This document shows, piece after piece, positions 1 through 8,460 of a DNA stretch of 64,000 bases (positions within the stretch are counted from its first letter, which is position 1; the number at the start of each line of letters is the position of its first letter). This DNA comes from Flavobacteriaceae bacterium Ga0077528 (GTDB lineage Bacteria; Bacteroidota; Bacteroidia; Flavobacteriales; Flavobacteriaceae): contig LNDX01000001.1 in assembly GCA_001464475.1 (NCBI GenBank), positions 1-64,000 of the forward strand, given 5' to 3'. The translations under genes and the position numbers were made by a program. The notes under the pieces are model-generated. The model worked only from the letters and a program-made list of their open reading frames with translations, searched no databases and was not told where the DNA came from.

Positions 1-2135
1 GTATAAGTAAAAGTACTTGAAGTAGTCCCTGCAGATGGTGTAAAAGTTCCAGCGCCTGCATTGAATGTTCCGCCACTACCCGAAGTCTGTGTCCAAACTC
101 CTCCTGAACTCTCACCTGTAATCAAACTAAATAAGTTTATAACACTTGAACTACTGCCGCAAATGTTTAAACTTCCATCGATACCAGCTGTTAATGGTGT
201 ATTAACTGTAACTTGAATTTCCTGAAATGGTCTACATGCTGCATCTGAAGGTAGAGGATTAGCAATTGCATAAACATAATATGTACCAGCTGTGTTAGGA
301 AGAGAACCTATGCTTCCTAATATAGGAGCATCATATACTGCTGTACCTGTTGCCGGAGTAGCATTTCCTAAAATTGTACCTCCTGTATACATATTACCTC
401 CTGTTTGTTGTGTATTGAAATATACATAACTTATGGCGTCAGTTCCTGTAAAGGTTGTATTTACAGAAAAAGGCGTTGGATTACCATTCAAACACAATAC
501 TTGATTTGAAGAAGGATTTGTAATTGTAGGACAAGATGTTATTGCGATACAAGTCAATGATGCTGAAACAAAACATGATCCCGATGCACCAACTGGAGTC
601 AAAGTAAAATTTACATTATCTCCTGATGACAAACCACTTATGTTGTAAGTTGATGTATTTCCAATTGAACCTATAGAAATTGGTGTATTTGAATTTACTT
701 GATACGAGACTGTATAATCCGTTGCTCCAGAAAGCGGTGTCCAATCAAAAGCAACAGAAGTAGATGTAATGGTACCACAAGTTATTGCAGGGGCTATAGT
801 TGTATTTAATTGATATAGAAAAAAAGAATCAATTGCCACGCAATTAGATCCAGATGCTAAATCTTGAATAGTTACCCATATTTGCTGTCCATTAACTCCT
901 GGATAAGTTGTTAAATTAGCTATTGGAGATGCTATATTTTGAGCGTCTGAAAGTGAACTATGGTAACTAATTTCATAATCAGCTGCACTTTGTCCATTTA
1001 ATATTATAGGACTGTTGATTGATAAATTGAAAGTTGAACCAGCACAAACTGTTAAATCAATAGGTTCATCAATTGGCATTGGTGGTAAATATTCTACAAT
1101 TACACAGTCTGATATTGGACAACCAAGACCATATGGATAAGCTGTTGCACAATAAGTCCCAGCTTGATTAATTGTAATTGTTGGACCTGTCTCACCTGGC
1201 ATTGGATTCCCGTTCCATGTCCAAGTGTGAGGAATAGTTGATGCTAATCCAGTATTTAGAGTAGTAGGAGTACCAGGACATGGAGCAAAACCATTTGAAA
1301 CTAAATAATCTTGAGGAAAACTAAGTTGTGCTGTATTAAAACTCTGTGCTTGTAAAAAAACAGCAGAATCCAGAGAGTTATCTCCTACATTAGCAATCGC
1401 TAATTTAATATGATAGGTCTGTCCACATTGAACTGTTGCAGTAGCTGCAATTACAGTAGTAAAACCATCATACTGAATGGTTGCATTTATACCTGGAGTA
1501 GTTCCATCACCATTATTTACATAGAATGCTGGATTAGATATATTATTTACATTATCAATAGAAATTGCTGTGGTTGTTGCTGGTACTAATGCTATATTAG
1601 CAGCTCCTCCAGTGTAGGGACCTGTAATACCAGGACCACTCAAAAAGAAACCAAAAACATCATTAAAACCTCCGTTTACAAACTCTAAATACTCTTCTGA
1701 ACCAAAAACAAAGTTAAAACTCAAGTTTTGTCCTATTGGAACAAAATCAAATTCTAAGACAGCTTTGTTTCTAATGTTTGCAGATGCTAAAGCCAGTAAG
1801 TCTGGATCACCCTGAACTGGATTTGCTGTTGCATCTGTTGCTCCTCCTTGATCATTTGGACCTACTGCTAATTGAGCATCACCAGTTGCTAGAATTATAC
1901 CTGTGTTTAATCCAATATTTGTTGTGTTTCCTCCTGTAAAACTTCCAACTTGATCACGAACCAAGTTAGCGTTTAATGCTGAACCATTAAATGTAATATT
2001 TGATACTGTAATACCCGAACCCAACAAAACATTCTGTACCAACTGAGCAGGTGTTTGTGTTGTATTATTTACAACTAGTTGAGCAAAAGTCGAGTTAAAA
2101 CAAGAAAGTAAAAGTAATAGTAGAAATTTTTTCAT
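1..2135 (-). CDS. Secreted choice-of-anchor L domain protein, 3' end outside window
   Basis: The reverse strand is open from an ATG at 2135 to the window edge (711 codons, no stop), so the C-terminus is missing. Residues 1-19 form a signal peptide ending in TFAQ. The next ~200 residues (NNTTQTPAQLVQNVLLGSG, then FDFVPIG, FGSEEYLEF, DVFGFFLSG) are the pattern of the choice-of-anchor L domain, found in large surface proteins. After that come repeated Ig/fibronectin-like segments rich in Thr, Ser and Gly. In Flavobacteriia such proteins usually end in a T9SS type B (gliding-motility-associated) sorting domain; that part lies off the edge, so T9SS export is inferred. Likely an extracellular or cell-surface adhesin-like protein. 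Confidence 0.85.
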   Translation of the reverse strand, partial: MKKFLLLLLLSCFNSTFAQLVVNNTTQTPAQLVQNVLLGSGITVSNITFNGSALNANLVRDQVGSFTGGNTTNIGLNTGIILATGDAQLAVGPNDQGGATDATANPVQGDPDLLALASANIRNKAVLEFDFVPIGQNLSFNFVFGSEEYLEFVNGGFNDVFGFFLSGPGITGPYTGGAANIALVPATTTAISIDNVNNISNPAFYVNNGDGTTPGINATIQYDGFTTVIAATATVQCGQTYHIKLAIANVGDNSLDSAVFLQAQSFNTAQLSFPQDYLVSNGFAPCPGTPTTLNTGLASTIPHTWTWNGNPMPGETGPTITINQAGTYCATAYPYGLGCPISDCVIVEYLPPMPIDEPIDLTVCAGSTFNLSINSPIILNGQSAADYEISYHSSLSDAQNIASPIANLTTYPGVNGQQIWVTIQDLASGSNCVAIDSFFLYQLNTTIAPAITCGTITSTSVAFDWTPLSGATDYTVSYQVNSNTPISIGSIGNTSTYNISGLSSGDNVNFTLTPVGASGSCFVSASLTCIAITSCPTITNPSSNQVLCLNGNPTPFSVNTTFTGTDAISYVYFNTQQTGGNMYTGGTILGNATPATGTAVYDAPILGSIGSLPNTAGTYYVYAIANPLPSDAACRPFQEIQVTVNTPLTAGIDGSLNICGSSSSVINLFSLITGESSGGVWTQTSGSGGTFNAGAGTFTPSAGTTSSTFTY

Positions 2136-2222
2136 GTATTGAATAAACTAAAACGTCATTAAAAAACGTCATAAATGTTAATTAATTGTTTAAAAAATTC
2201 AAATATAAACATTCCCACAAAA

Positions 2223-2230
2223 TAACTTTG
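2223..2230 (+). promoter_or_regulatory. Candidate Bacteroidota -7 box for the Nfu gene
   Basis: TAACTTTG fits the TAnnTTTG -7 consensus of Bacteroidota sigma-ABfr promoters and ends 30 bases before the ATG at 2261. No clear -33 TTTG was found at normal spacing. It favours the 2261 start over the upstream TTG at 2186. Confidence 0.4.
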
Positions 2231-2260
2231 TTAAATTTGTTGAAAATTACACGAATCACT

Positions 2261-3157
2261 ATGAAAATTACTATAAAAGAAACCCAAAATCCAACAATTC
2301 TAAAATTTGAATTCCCTGATTTTATAACTCAAAATGAAAACTTCGAATTCAAAAACATAGACGAAGCTAAAAACTCACCTTTAGCACAACAATTATTTTA
2401 CCTACCATTTGTAAAAACTGTTTACATTTCAGGAAATTTCATTGCCATCGAACGTTTTAGCATTGTAGATTGGAATGACGTTAAAGATGATGTGGCTGAG
2501 CAAATTGAAGAGTATGTAAAAAATGGAGGAAAAATAATAATTGAAGATCCGCTTAGACCAAAAAAATCAGCAATTACTGTCTATGGTGAAACAACTCCTA
2601 ATCCTGCAACATTAAAATTTGTTGTTAACAAAAGAGTCACTAAAACTGCCGTTGAATTTAAAAATATTGACCAAACAATTGCATCGCCTTTGGCTAAAGA
2701 ACTTTTTAGTTTTCCGTTTGTAAAAGAAATTTTTATCGACGAAAATTACATTTCTATTACCAAATTCGACATCGCATCTTGGGAAGAAATTACGCTTGAA
2801 ATTCGCACTTTTATCAAACAATTCATTGAAAACGGCGGCATAGTTGTCGATGAAACTATGATTGTTCAAGACACCAAACAAGAAAAACAACAAATCAATA
2901 ATTTCGATAATTTAGACACTACTTCACAACAGATTATCAACATTCTTGAAGAATATGTAAAACCAGCCGTTGCAGCCGATGGCGGAAATATTTTATTTGA
3001 CTCCTTCGACCAAGATACAAAACGCGTAAAAGTTGTTCTTCAAGGTTCGTGCAATGGTTGTCCATCGTCAACCTTCACTTTGAAAAACGGCATCGAAAAT
3101 ATGCTAAAAGACATGCTAAACGACAAAGATATTATCGTTGAAGCTTTAAATGCATAA
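2261..3157 (+). CDS. NifU-like Fe-S cluster scaffold/carrier with duplicated Nfu N domain
   Basis: A 298-residue protein from the ATG at 2261; an in-frame TTG at 2186 would add 25 lysine-rich residues that do not look like Nfu. There are two tandem Nfu N-terminal domains, one from about residue 8 (NPTILKFEF) and one from about residue 115 (NPATLKFVV). Each carries the FKNID and SPLA(Q/K)xLF pattern. The C-terminal NifU domain (~225-298) contains GSCNGCPSS with Cys264 and Cys267, the pair that binds a bridging [4Fe-4S] cluster in Nfu proteins. Probable role: delivery of Fe-S clusters to apo-enzymes in the cytoplasm. The doubled N domain makes it longer than a single-N-domain Nfu. Confidence 0.9.
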   Translation: MKITIKETQNPTILKFEFPDFITQNENFEFKNIDEAKNSPLAQQLFYLPFVKTVYISGNFIAIERFSIVDWNDVKDDVAEQIEEYVKNGGKIIIEDPLRPKKSAITVYGETTPNPATLKFVVNKRVTKTAVEFKNIDQTIASPLAKELFSFPFVKEIFIDENYISITKFDIASWEEITLEIRTFIKQFIENGGIVVDETMIVQDTKQEKQQINNFDNLDTTSQQIINILEEYVKPAVAADGGNILFDSFDQDTKRVKVVLQGSCNGCPSSTFTLKNGIENMLKDMLNDKDIIVEALNA

Positions 3158-3160
3158 TCT

Positions 3161-3262
3161 CGAACTGAGCTTGTCGAAGTATAGGAGCGAATGGCTCGGG
3201 AATTTTTGTAAACCCTATTCCTGCTTTCCGCACCACACGGTGGATTGCTCCAATCAGGGCTA
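3161..3262. repeat. Dispersed intergenic repeat, possibly structured
   Basis: Directly after the Nfu stop lies CGAACTGAGCTTGTCGAAGT, a relative of the CTTCGACTTCGCTCAG repeat seen at 8480-8690. It is followed by about 80 bases that read on the minus strand as TAGCCCTGATTGGAGCAATCC, then GGAAAGCAGGAATAGG, then GAGCCATTCGCTCCT. I recall similar AGCCCTGAT...GGAGCG elements in flavobacterial intergenic regions, but could not check this. A minus-strand ORF here (3040-3270) has no support. Confidence 0.4.
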
Positions 3263-3320
3263 GATAGCAATTGTATGGAATAAATTCAGTAGTTTTAACC
3301 AACCAATAACCAAAATACCA

Positions 3321-5087
3321 ATGAAAAATTTGAAAACAATTTCTTTCTTCATTTTACTTTCATTATTGTTAGTAAACTGCAAATCGGAAGAAAAATCAGT
3401 AGATTTCAAAAAATTAACCGAAAGTTATTTTGACGAAAAAAACATCCTAAACCCTTTAGATGCAACTTTAAATGGTCAAAACAAATACAACGACCAATTG
3501 CAATTTGAAATGACGGATTCTTTCAGAAAAAAACAAGCCGATTTTTTCAATAAATACGAAACCGAACTTTCAAAAATCGATTTTGAATCACTTTCTGATG
3601 AAGAAAAAAATAGTTTCGACATCATTAAATGGGAAGTTGCTGTTGGAAAAGATTTGCTACAACAAAATGCTAATCTTACACCGATTCATCAATTTTGGGG
3701 AACACATTTAACCATGGCACAATTTGCAGCAGGCGAAAGTGCACAACCATTCAAAACCGAGAAAGATTACAAAAACTTCTTGAAAAGAATGGATTTATAT
3801 GCTGTTTGGTTAGATTCTGCAATGGTTTATATGAAAAAAGGAATCGATAAAAATGTAGTTTTACCAAAAGTTTTGTCTTTCAAAGTATTAAATCAATTTG
3901 ACGAAATGATTACTCAAAAAGCAGAAGACAATATTTTTTACACCACTATAAAATCAATGCCTTCTGAAATTTCAGACACTCAAAAAGAAACGCTAAAAAA
4001 AGAATACGCTTCAACAATCAACGATAAATTACTTCCGAGATTCAAGAAAATGAGTGCTTTCATAAAATCAGAATATCTTCCAAAATCCAGAAATACTAGC
4101 GGAATTGGTTCACTTCCAAATGGTAGTAATTTATATAAAGCCTACGTAAAACAATGGACTACAACCGAGATGACTCCAGAAGAAATTCACACTCTAGGAC
4201 TTCAAGAAGTAGCTCGATTGAAGTCGGAAATGGAAAAAGTGAAAACCGAAGTCGGATTTAAAGGAACCATAAAAGAATTTTTTGATTACGTGAGAAACAA
4301 AGCGGAATTAAAACCTTTCAAAAAACCTGAAGAAGTAATTGCCAATTTTGAAAAATATCACGCTACAATTAAACCAAACGTTGATAAATTATTTTCATTA
4401 CAACCAAAAACGGCTTTTCAAATAAAAAGAACTGAAGCTTTTAGAGAAAAAACAGCAAGTGCAGAATATGTTCAAGGTGCAGCCGATGGTTCTCGACCAG
4501 GAACTTTCTATGTTCCAATTCCAGATGTGAAAAACTATAATTATTATGCCGACGAGGATTTATTTCTTCATGAAGCGATTCCGGGACATCATTTTCAAAT
4601 TTCTCTACAACAAGAAAATGAAACTTTGCCTGATTTTAGAAAATTCAATTGGTTTGGAGCTTATGGCGAGGGTTGGGCTTTGTACACCGAAAGTTTAGGG
4701 AAAGAACTGGGATTATACAAAGACCCGTATCAATATTTCGGAATGTTAGGAAGCGAAATGCATCGTGCCATTCGTTTGGTAGTTGATACCGGAATGCATT
4801 CTAAAGGTTGGACACGCGAGCAAGCCATTCAATATTCTTTAGACAATGAAGCCGAAAGTGAAGCAAGTATTATTTCAGAAATTGAACGTTATATGGCAGT
4901 TCCAGGACAAGCTTTATCCTATAAAATTGGTCAGTTAAAAATAATAGAACTTCGCAAAAAAGCTGAAAAAGAATTAGGTTCCAAATTTGATATTAAAAAA
5001 TACCATCAAATCGTTCTAGAATCAGGTGTGATGCCATTAGCTCTTTTAGAGAAAAAAGTGAACAATTGGATTAAAGCAAGTAAATAA
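3321..5087 (+). CDS. DUF885 family lipoprotein, putative zinc peptidase
   Basis: 588 residues. The N-terminus is a lipoprotein signal: a hydrophobic stretch, then LLVNC with the lipobox Cys at residue 20, so the protein should be anchored in the cell envelope. The body matches the DUF885 family: HEAIPGHH at 417-424 supplies an HExxxHH-type zinc site, and YGEGWALYTE supplies a glutamate near residue 450. These are the hallmarks of the family, thought to be metallopeptidases; the substrate is unknown. The length is usual for the family. The gene stands alone and ends in a strong hairpin terminator. Catalytic activity is inferred from motifs only. Confidence 0.88.
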   Translation: MKNLKTISFFILLSLLLVNCKSEEKSVDFKKLTESYFDEKNILNPLDATLNGQNKYNDQLQFEMTDSFRKKQADFFNKYETELSKIDFESLSDEEKNSFDIIKWEVAVGKDLLQQNANLTPIHQFWGTHLTMAQFAAGESAQPFKTEKDYKNFLKRMDLYAVWLDSAMVYMKKGIDKNVVLPKVLSFKVLNQFDEMITQKAEDNIFYTTIKSMPSEISDTQKETLKKEYASTINDKLLPRFKKMSAFIKSEYLPKSRNTSGIGSLPNGSNLYKAYVKQWTTTEMTPEEIHTLGLQEVARLKSEMEKVKTEVGFKGTIKEFFDYVRNKAELKPFKKPEEVIANFEKYHATIKPNVDKLFSLQPKTAFQIKRTEAFREKTASAEYVQGAADGSRPGTFYVPIPDVKNYNYYADEDLFLHEAIPGHHFQISLQQENETLPDFRKFNWFGAYGEGWALYTESLGKELGLYKDPYQYFGMLGSEMHRAIRLVVDTGMHSKGWTREQAIQYSLDNEAESEASIISEIERYMAVPGQALSYKIGQLKIIELRKKAEKELGSKFDIKKYHQIVLESGVMPLALLEKKVNNWIKASK

Positions 5088-5090
5088 AAA

Positions 5091-5123
5091 AATGCCTTTC
5101 GTAACTGAAAGGCATTTTTTTTT
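5091..5123. terminator. Bidirectional intrinsic terminator
   Basis: The perfect stem AATGCCTTTC / GAAAGGCATT has a six-base loop and is flanked by A and T runs, so it works on both strands. It separates the convergent DUF885 gene and the 255-aa gene; the T run overlaps the stop codon of the latter at 5122-5124. Confidence 0.85.
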
Positions 5124-5889
5124 ATGCAGTAACTTCCTCCGAAGATTTTAAGTTTATTGGTTTTCCGTCAACGTCATAAAATTGATAACGGTATTTCAAT
5201 TTTCCGTTTACTTCTTCAATATCTACATGCATTTGGTAAAAACCATTATTCCATTCTACAATAATATCAAAATAGTAATCTCCTACTCCAAAGCTTGTGG
5301 GCAAATTACTCACGTAAACCAACTTTTTAGATTTTAAATTTAAAGTATTTACCTCAATATTATTGTAAGCGCCAACGTCTTCATTGTCGAAAGTTCTTCC
5401 CATGTAACTATATTCCTTGGCTTTCTTCTTGCTTTTACCTTCTTTTGGATCATTGTAAATATCTTTTACAGAAAAAATTACATCTTTCAAAGAGAATTTT
5501 CCAACATTTACTAAAGAGAATTTCAATTGATGAATATACGTAATACGTTGTCCTTTTTTTCGAGGCTCATCATCAGATAAATCAGCACTTTCACCCAAAT
5601 CAATATCTTTAATTTCAATAATTGGAATATTCTGACCAGCAATTTGAGTCATTACTTCAGGTTTGGATTCATCTTTATAATCTGCATCAACCAATTGCTC
5701 TTTTGTTTCTTGAATCTCATCACTTAAAACATCAATTTTTTTATTTGCAATATCAATTTCAGTTTCACTTTTTTCTTCAATAGAAATCGCTTCGTTGCTT
5801 GAACGATACAGCGAAAACAATGCACCGGTAATCAATGCAAAACCAATAAAAGCTAAAATAAGTGCTGTCATAGACGGATTCTTTTTCAT
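5122..5889 (-). CDS. Membrane-anchored protein of unknown function
   Basis: 255 residues. One transmembrane segment lies at about 9-28 (TALILAFIGFALITGALFSLY). A charged helical stretch at about 35-70, rich in Glu, Lys and Asp, looks like a short coiled coil. The rest (~90-250) is a beta-rich soluble domain with a (V/F)xxV pattern, probably outside the cytoplasmic membrane. I recognise no family. Transcribed alone, convergent with the DUF885 gene. Confidence 0.7.
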   Translation of the reverse strand: MKKNPSMTALILAFIGFALITGALFSLYRSSNEAISIEEKSETEIDIANKKIDVLSDEIQETKEQLVDADYKDESKPEVMTQIAGQNIPIIEIKDIDLGESADLSDDEPRKKGQRITYIHQLKFSLVNVGKFSLKDVIFSVKDIYNDPKEGKSKKKAKEYSYMGRTFDNEDVGAYNNIEVNTLNLKSKKLVYVSNLPTSFGVGDYYFDIIVEWNNGFYQMHVDIEEVNGKLKYRYQFYDVDGKPINLKSSEEVTA

Positions 5890-6010
5890 TCCAATAAATT
5901 GGTTAAAACTCAGACTTAGAGATTATACAAAAATACTCATTGAAAAGGAATCAATTTTAGTTAAAAAAATAAGTTCTTAACATAGAAATTAACCGATTGT
6001 GTAGAAATAA

Positions 6011-6041
6011 AAAAAGTCCAAACTCTCATTTGGACTTTTTT
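6011..6041 (-). terminator. Terminator hairpin related to the 8.5-kb repeats
   Basis: AAAAAGTCCAAA-CTCTCA-TTTGGACTTTTT forms a 12-bp stem with flanking A/T runs, placed to end the minus-strand operon 8385-6057. The sequence is nearly the same as the hairpins in the tandem array at 8529-8745 (loops CTTTCA, CTCTCG, CGAGAG), so the operon is bracketed by copies of one hairpin. Confidence 0.75.
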
Positions 6042-6056
6042 ATGTTATAATAATAT

Positions 6057-6635
6057 TTAACAACCTTTATATTTAAAGACTATTGAAATAATTTCGTTTT
6101 TAGCGTAATTTATTGGCTCTAAAATCTCTCTTTCAACGGTTTTATGATTAGTTAACTTAAATTCATCATCCGAAACAACAGTAGTTAATTTTGTAACTAA
6201 ATCTTCAACTTTAGATTTTATAGCTTTATACATAACTTCATCAATAAATAAAATCGAGTCATTGAATTTTTTTCTAAACTGCTTTGCTTCGTATTTGATA
6301 AATGTATTAATTTCTAAAACTTTATCTTCACTTAAACTATCATTATCAAATTTATCTTTAATTGTCTCTAAATTATCAAAGAATGAGTGTAAATGACTTA
6401 TGTTTGGTTGAACAATTAATTCTTTAAACCATTGAAGTTTGATATTTTGTTCATTCTGTTGACTTGTCTTTAATTCATTACTTAAATTATATCTTTTTTG
6501 ATAAACAAAAACATAATAAGCAAATCCAGCGTTTATAACAGCAATAATCACTTGTGATATATCTGCAATGTCAGACAAACCAACACCTGACTTTTCTAAA
6601 ACAAAATTATTTACTGTATGTGAAACTAAAAACAT
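6057..6635 (-). CDS. One-TM protein, third gene of ATPase/STAS operon
   Basis: 192 residues. A single hydrophobic segment at about 25-43 (DISQVIIAVINAGFAYYVFV) follows a short N-terminus. The remaining ~150 residues are helical and charged, predicted cytoplasmic. No known family recognised. Its ATG overlaps the stop of the STAS-like gene by one base (TAATG), so the two are translationally coupled. By position it could be the membrane-bound output of a complex controlled by the two upstream proteins, or an anchor for them; this is inference from gene order only. A hairpin terminator follows at 6011-6041. Confidence 0.7.
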   Translation of the reverse strand: MFLVSHTVNNFVLEKSGVGLSDIADISQVIIAVINAGFAYYVFVYQKRYNLSNELKTSQQNEQNIKLQWFKELIVQPNISHLHSFFDNLETIKDKFDNDSLSEDKVLEINTFIKYEAKQFRKKFNDSILFIDEVMYKAIKSKVEDLVTKLTTVVSDDEFKLTNHKTVEREILEPINYAKNEIISIVFKYKGC

Positions 6636-6964
6636 TATATCAATGCACTTTCTTCACGTAAAATACTTTCAACTGCTTCTTCTAAATCACCCTGAATATC
6701 GTATCTACCAGAAGTAATAAAAAAAACTTTATTATTAAATTCTTTTTCTCCTAACCTAATAACAATATTATAAAGAAACTCTTCTAAAAAAGAAGGATTT
6801 ATTGAACGAATATCTTGTGGAACAATTACATTTAGTTTATCACACTGCTTTTCCAAAGCATCAATATTAGAATCATTTCTTACTTGGATTCCTCTATCTC
6901 TTCCTGTAAAAACTTTAGAATTTGGGGTTCTAAAATCTTTTAAATCTATACTTATTGCTTTCAT
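6635..6964 (-). CDS. Small STAS-like (DUF4325-type) protein
   Basis: 109 residues. The N-terminal SKVFTGRDRGIQVRND and the central INPSFLEEFLYNIV resemble DUF4325 STAS-like proteins (pattern: GxRxxGxxxR, then SPSFxxExF). STAS-fold proteins often bind GHKL ATPases in partner-switching modules. The first gene of this operon encodes such an ATPase domain, which supports a partner role. The start overlaps the ATPase stop (ATGA, 4 bp) and the stop overlaps the next start (TAATG). The family call is from motif memory, so moderately sure; the pathway is unknown. Confidence 0.65.
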   Translation of the reverse strand: MKAISIDLKDFRTPNSKVFTGRDRGIQVRNDSNIDALEKQCDKLNVIVPQDIRSINPSFLEEFLYNIVIRLGEKEFNNKVFFITSGRYDIQGDLEEAVESILREESALI

Positions 6965-8385
6965 GTTAATTCATTTACATTTTTATTATCAAAACATATT
7001 TTGACAGTAATTAATGTTCCAGGGAAATTCTGGGGCACAAAGGTAACAAATTTATTGTCAGGTTGTTCCTCTATATTTCCATTTTTATTAAAAGTCATCA
7101 TTTGATAACATTGATTGTTTTCTTTTTTTACTTCAATTAAAGGATAACTTGCATCAAATATTATATTTGTATTACCTGAAATTAATGTTAATTTCGAGTT
7201 ATTGTCATTTTGACCATTTCCTTTTAATCTAAAAAACCTATCTATAAATCTTATAGTTCCTTTACCTCGATTCCAATTTTTAACCGAAGTTACTCCTTCT
7301 TGCAAAGAATAGAAAGTCCAAAGCGTTTCCTCTTCAAATTTTGCAGGAATGAAAAAACCATCATTTGTATATTTTGAAGACAACTCTTGCATTCTTTTAA
7401 CTACAGGAGTGCCTTGATTTTCTATTTTCTTAAAGGACTCATATATTGTTTGTCCAAAGTTAAAAATTGATAACTTAAAAATTCCCAAATTATTGTTATT
7501 TTCTTTAGGTTTTAAAAAATATCCAATAGCATACCTATATCTGAAATCTGAATGCTCTTCAGCATTTGCCATTACTTCTCCTACAACTTTTGAAAGATTT
7601 GTCTCAGCATCTGAAGTAAGGCTTAAACCAATTTCCTCCAAACATGTCAAAACATAATCAACAATCTCTGTCTCATGAATTTCTTTAACTGTACCATTTT
7701 TATTGTTTTTATTATCCCCAATACGTAATGAAAATGGAATGAAATCACTCTCATGATTATTCTTTATTTCAATACCCGCAATATTTTTATATGCACCAAT
7801 AGAAAAAAGAACATTAAATATTTCTGGTCTATTAAAATTTATTGGATTTATTGATGTAGTTCTAATTTCTTTAAATCCCGTTTTGATACATCTTGAATAA
7901 TAATTAATGAATCCTGCTAAAATTAAATCCATACAAGCGGAAGCATCTACATCTAAATATTCACATTGATCATAATCTATATAAATAACACCTTTAAATT
8001 CAACATATAAAACATGAAATAATCTTTTAAGAAAAAACATTGTTTCTTCATTATTTTCTGAAATAGAAAAAACTTTAGGAATCATTAACTTTCCATCTTC
8101 CTTATATGGCAAGTTTTGTTTAGAAAAATTCAAATATCGAGTTCTTAAAAAACCAATCAACTCATTGTATTTTGGTTTTCCACCAATTGAATATAAGAAC
8201 TTATATTTTTCGTAAGTAACTGACTGATATTTAATTTTATAAAAGGAACTTTGCTCTTTAAGAACTTTTTGAAATCTATAAAAACCTGCTTTTCTTTTCT
8301 TTTCTCGTTTTCTTCTTTTTATGTCTTTAATATGCTTCTTTATAGCTTTACGAATCAGAAAAGTTTTGTTCTTTATGGCTTTCAT
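6961..8385 (-). CDS. STAS-like plus GHKL (HATPase) fusion protein
   Basis: 474 residues. Residues 1-32 are very basic (KRRKREKKRK), possibly nucleic-acid or membrane contacting. Residues ~125-205 (VIYIDYDQCEYLDVDAS, then a helix) look like a STAS-type fold. Residues ~240-465 match a GHKL ATPase: N-box E270/N274/H278 in EVMANAEEHS, a degenerate G1 box IFNFGQ with Asn309 where Asp is usual, and a glycine loop NRGKGTIRF at 372-380. There is no histidine-kinase dimerisation domain. First gene of a three-gene overlapping operon next to an integrated element. Could be a phage-defence or stress partner-switch module; function not established. Confidence 0.7.
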   Translation of the reverse strand: MKAIKNKTFLIRKAIKKHIKDIKRRKREKKRKAGFYRFQKVLKEQSSFYKIKYQSVTYEKYKFLYSIGGKPKYNELIGFLRTRYLNFSKQNLPYKEDGKLMIPKVFSISENNEETMFFLKRLFHVLYVEFKGVIYIDYDQCEYLDVDASACMDLILAGFINYYSRCIKTGFKEIRTTSINPINFNRPEIFNVLFSIGAYKNIAGIEIKNNHESDFIPFSLRIGDNKNNKNGTVKEIHETEIVDYVLTCLEEIGLSLTSDAETNLSKVVGEVMANAEEHSDFRYRYAIGYFLKPKENNNNLGIFKLSIFNFGQTIYESFKKIENQGTPVVKRMQELSSKYTNDGFFIPAKFEEETLWTFYSLQEGVTSVKNWNRGKGTIRFIDRFFRLKGNGQNDNNSKLTLISGNTNIIFDASYPLIEVKKENNQCYQMMTFNKNGNIEEQPDNKFVTFVPQNFPGTLITVKICFDNKNVNELT

Positions 8386-8460
8386 TAAAATATGTTTATT
8401 CGAAATTACTAATTTTTAATGAAATATTAAAAAAAATTCCGAAATTTTCATTTCGAACTT

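Noticed and set aside
2186..2260. N-terminal extension of Nfu from a TTG
   Set aside because: The 25 residues are Lys-rich and unlike Nfu; a TAnnTTTG box lies inside this stretch.
3040..3270. 76-aa minus-strand ORF (SPDWSNPPCG...)
   Set aside because: Overlaps the end of the Nfu gene and a dispersed intergenic repeat; no coding signs.
6057..8385. Toxin-antitoxin or restriction system
   Set aside because: No nuclease, methylase or toxin motif visible; the domains fit ATPase/STAS instead.
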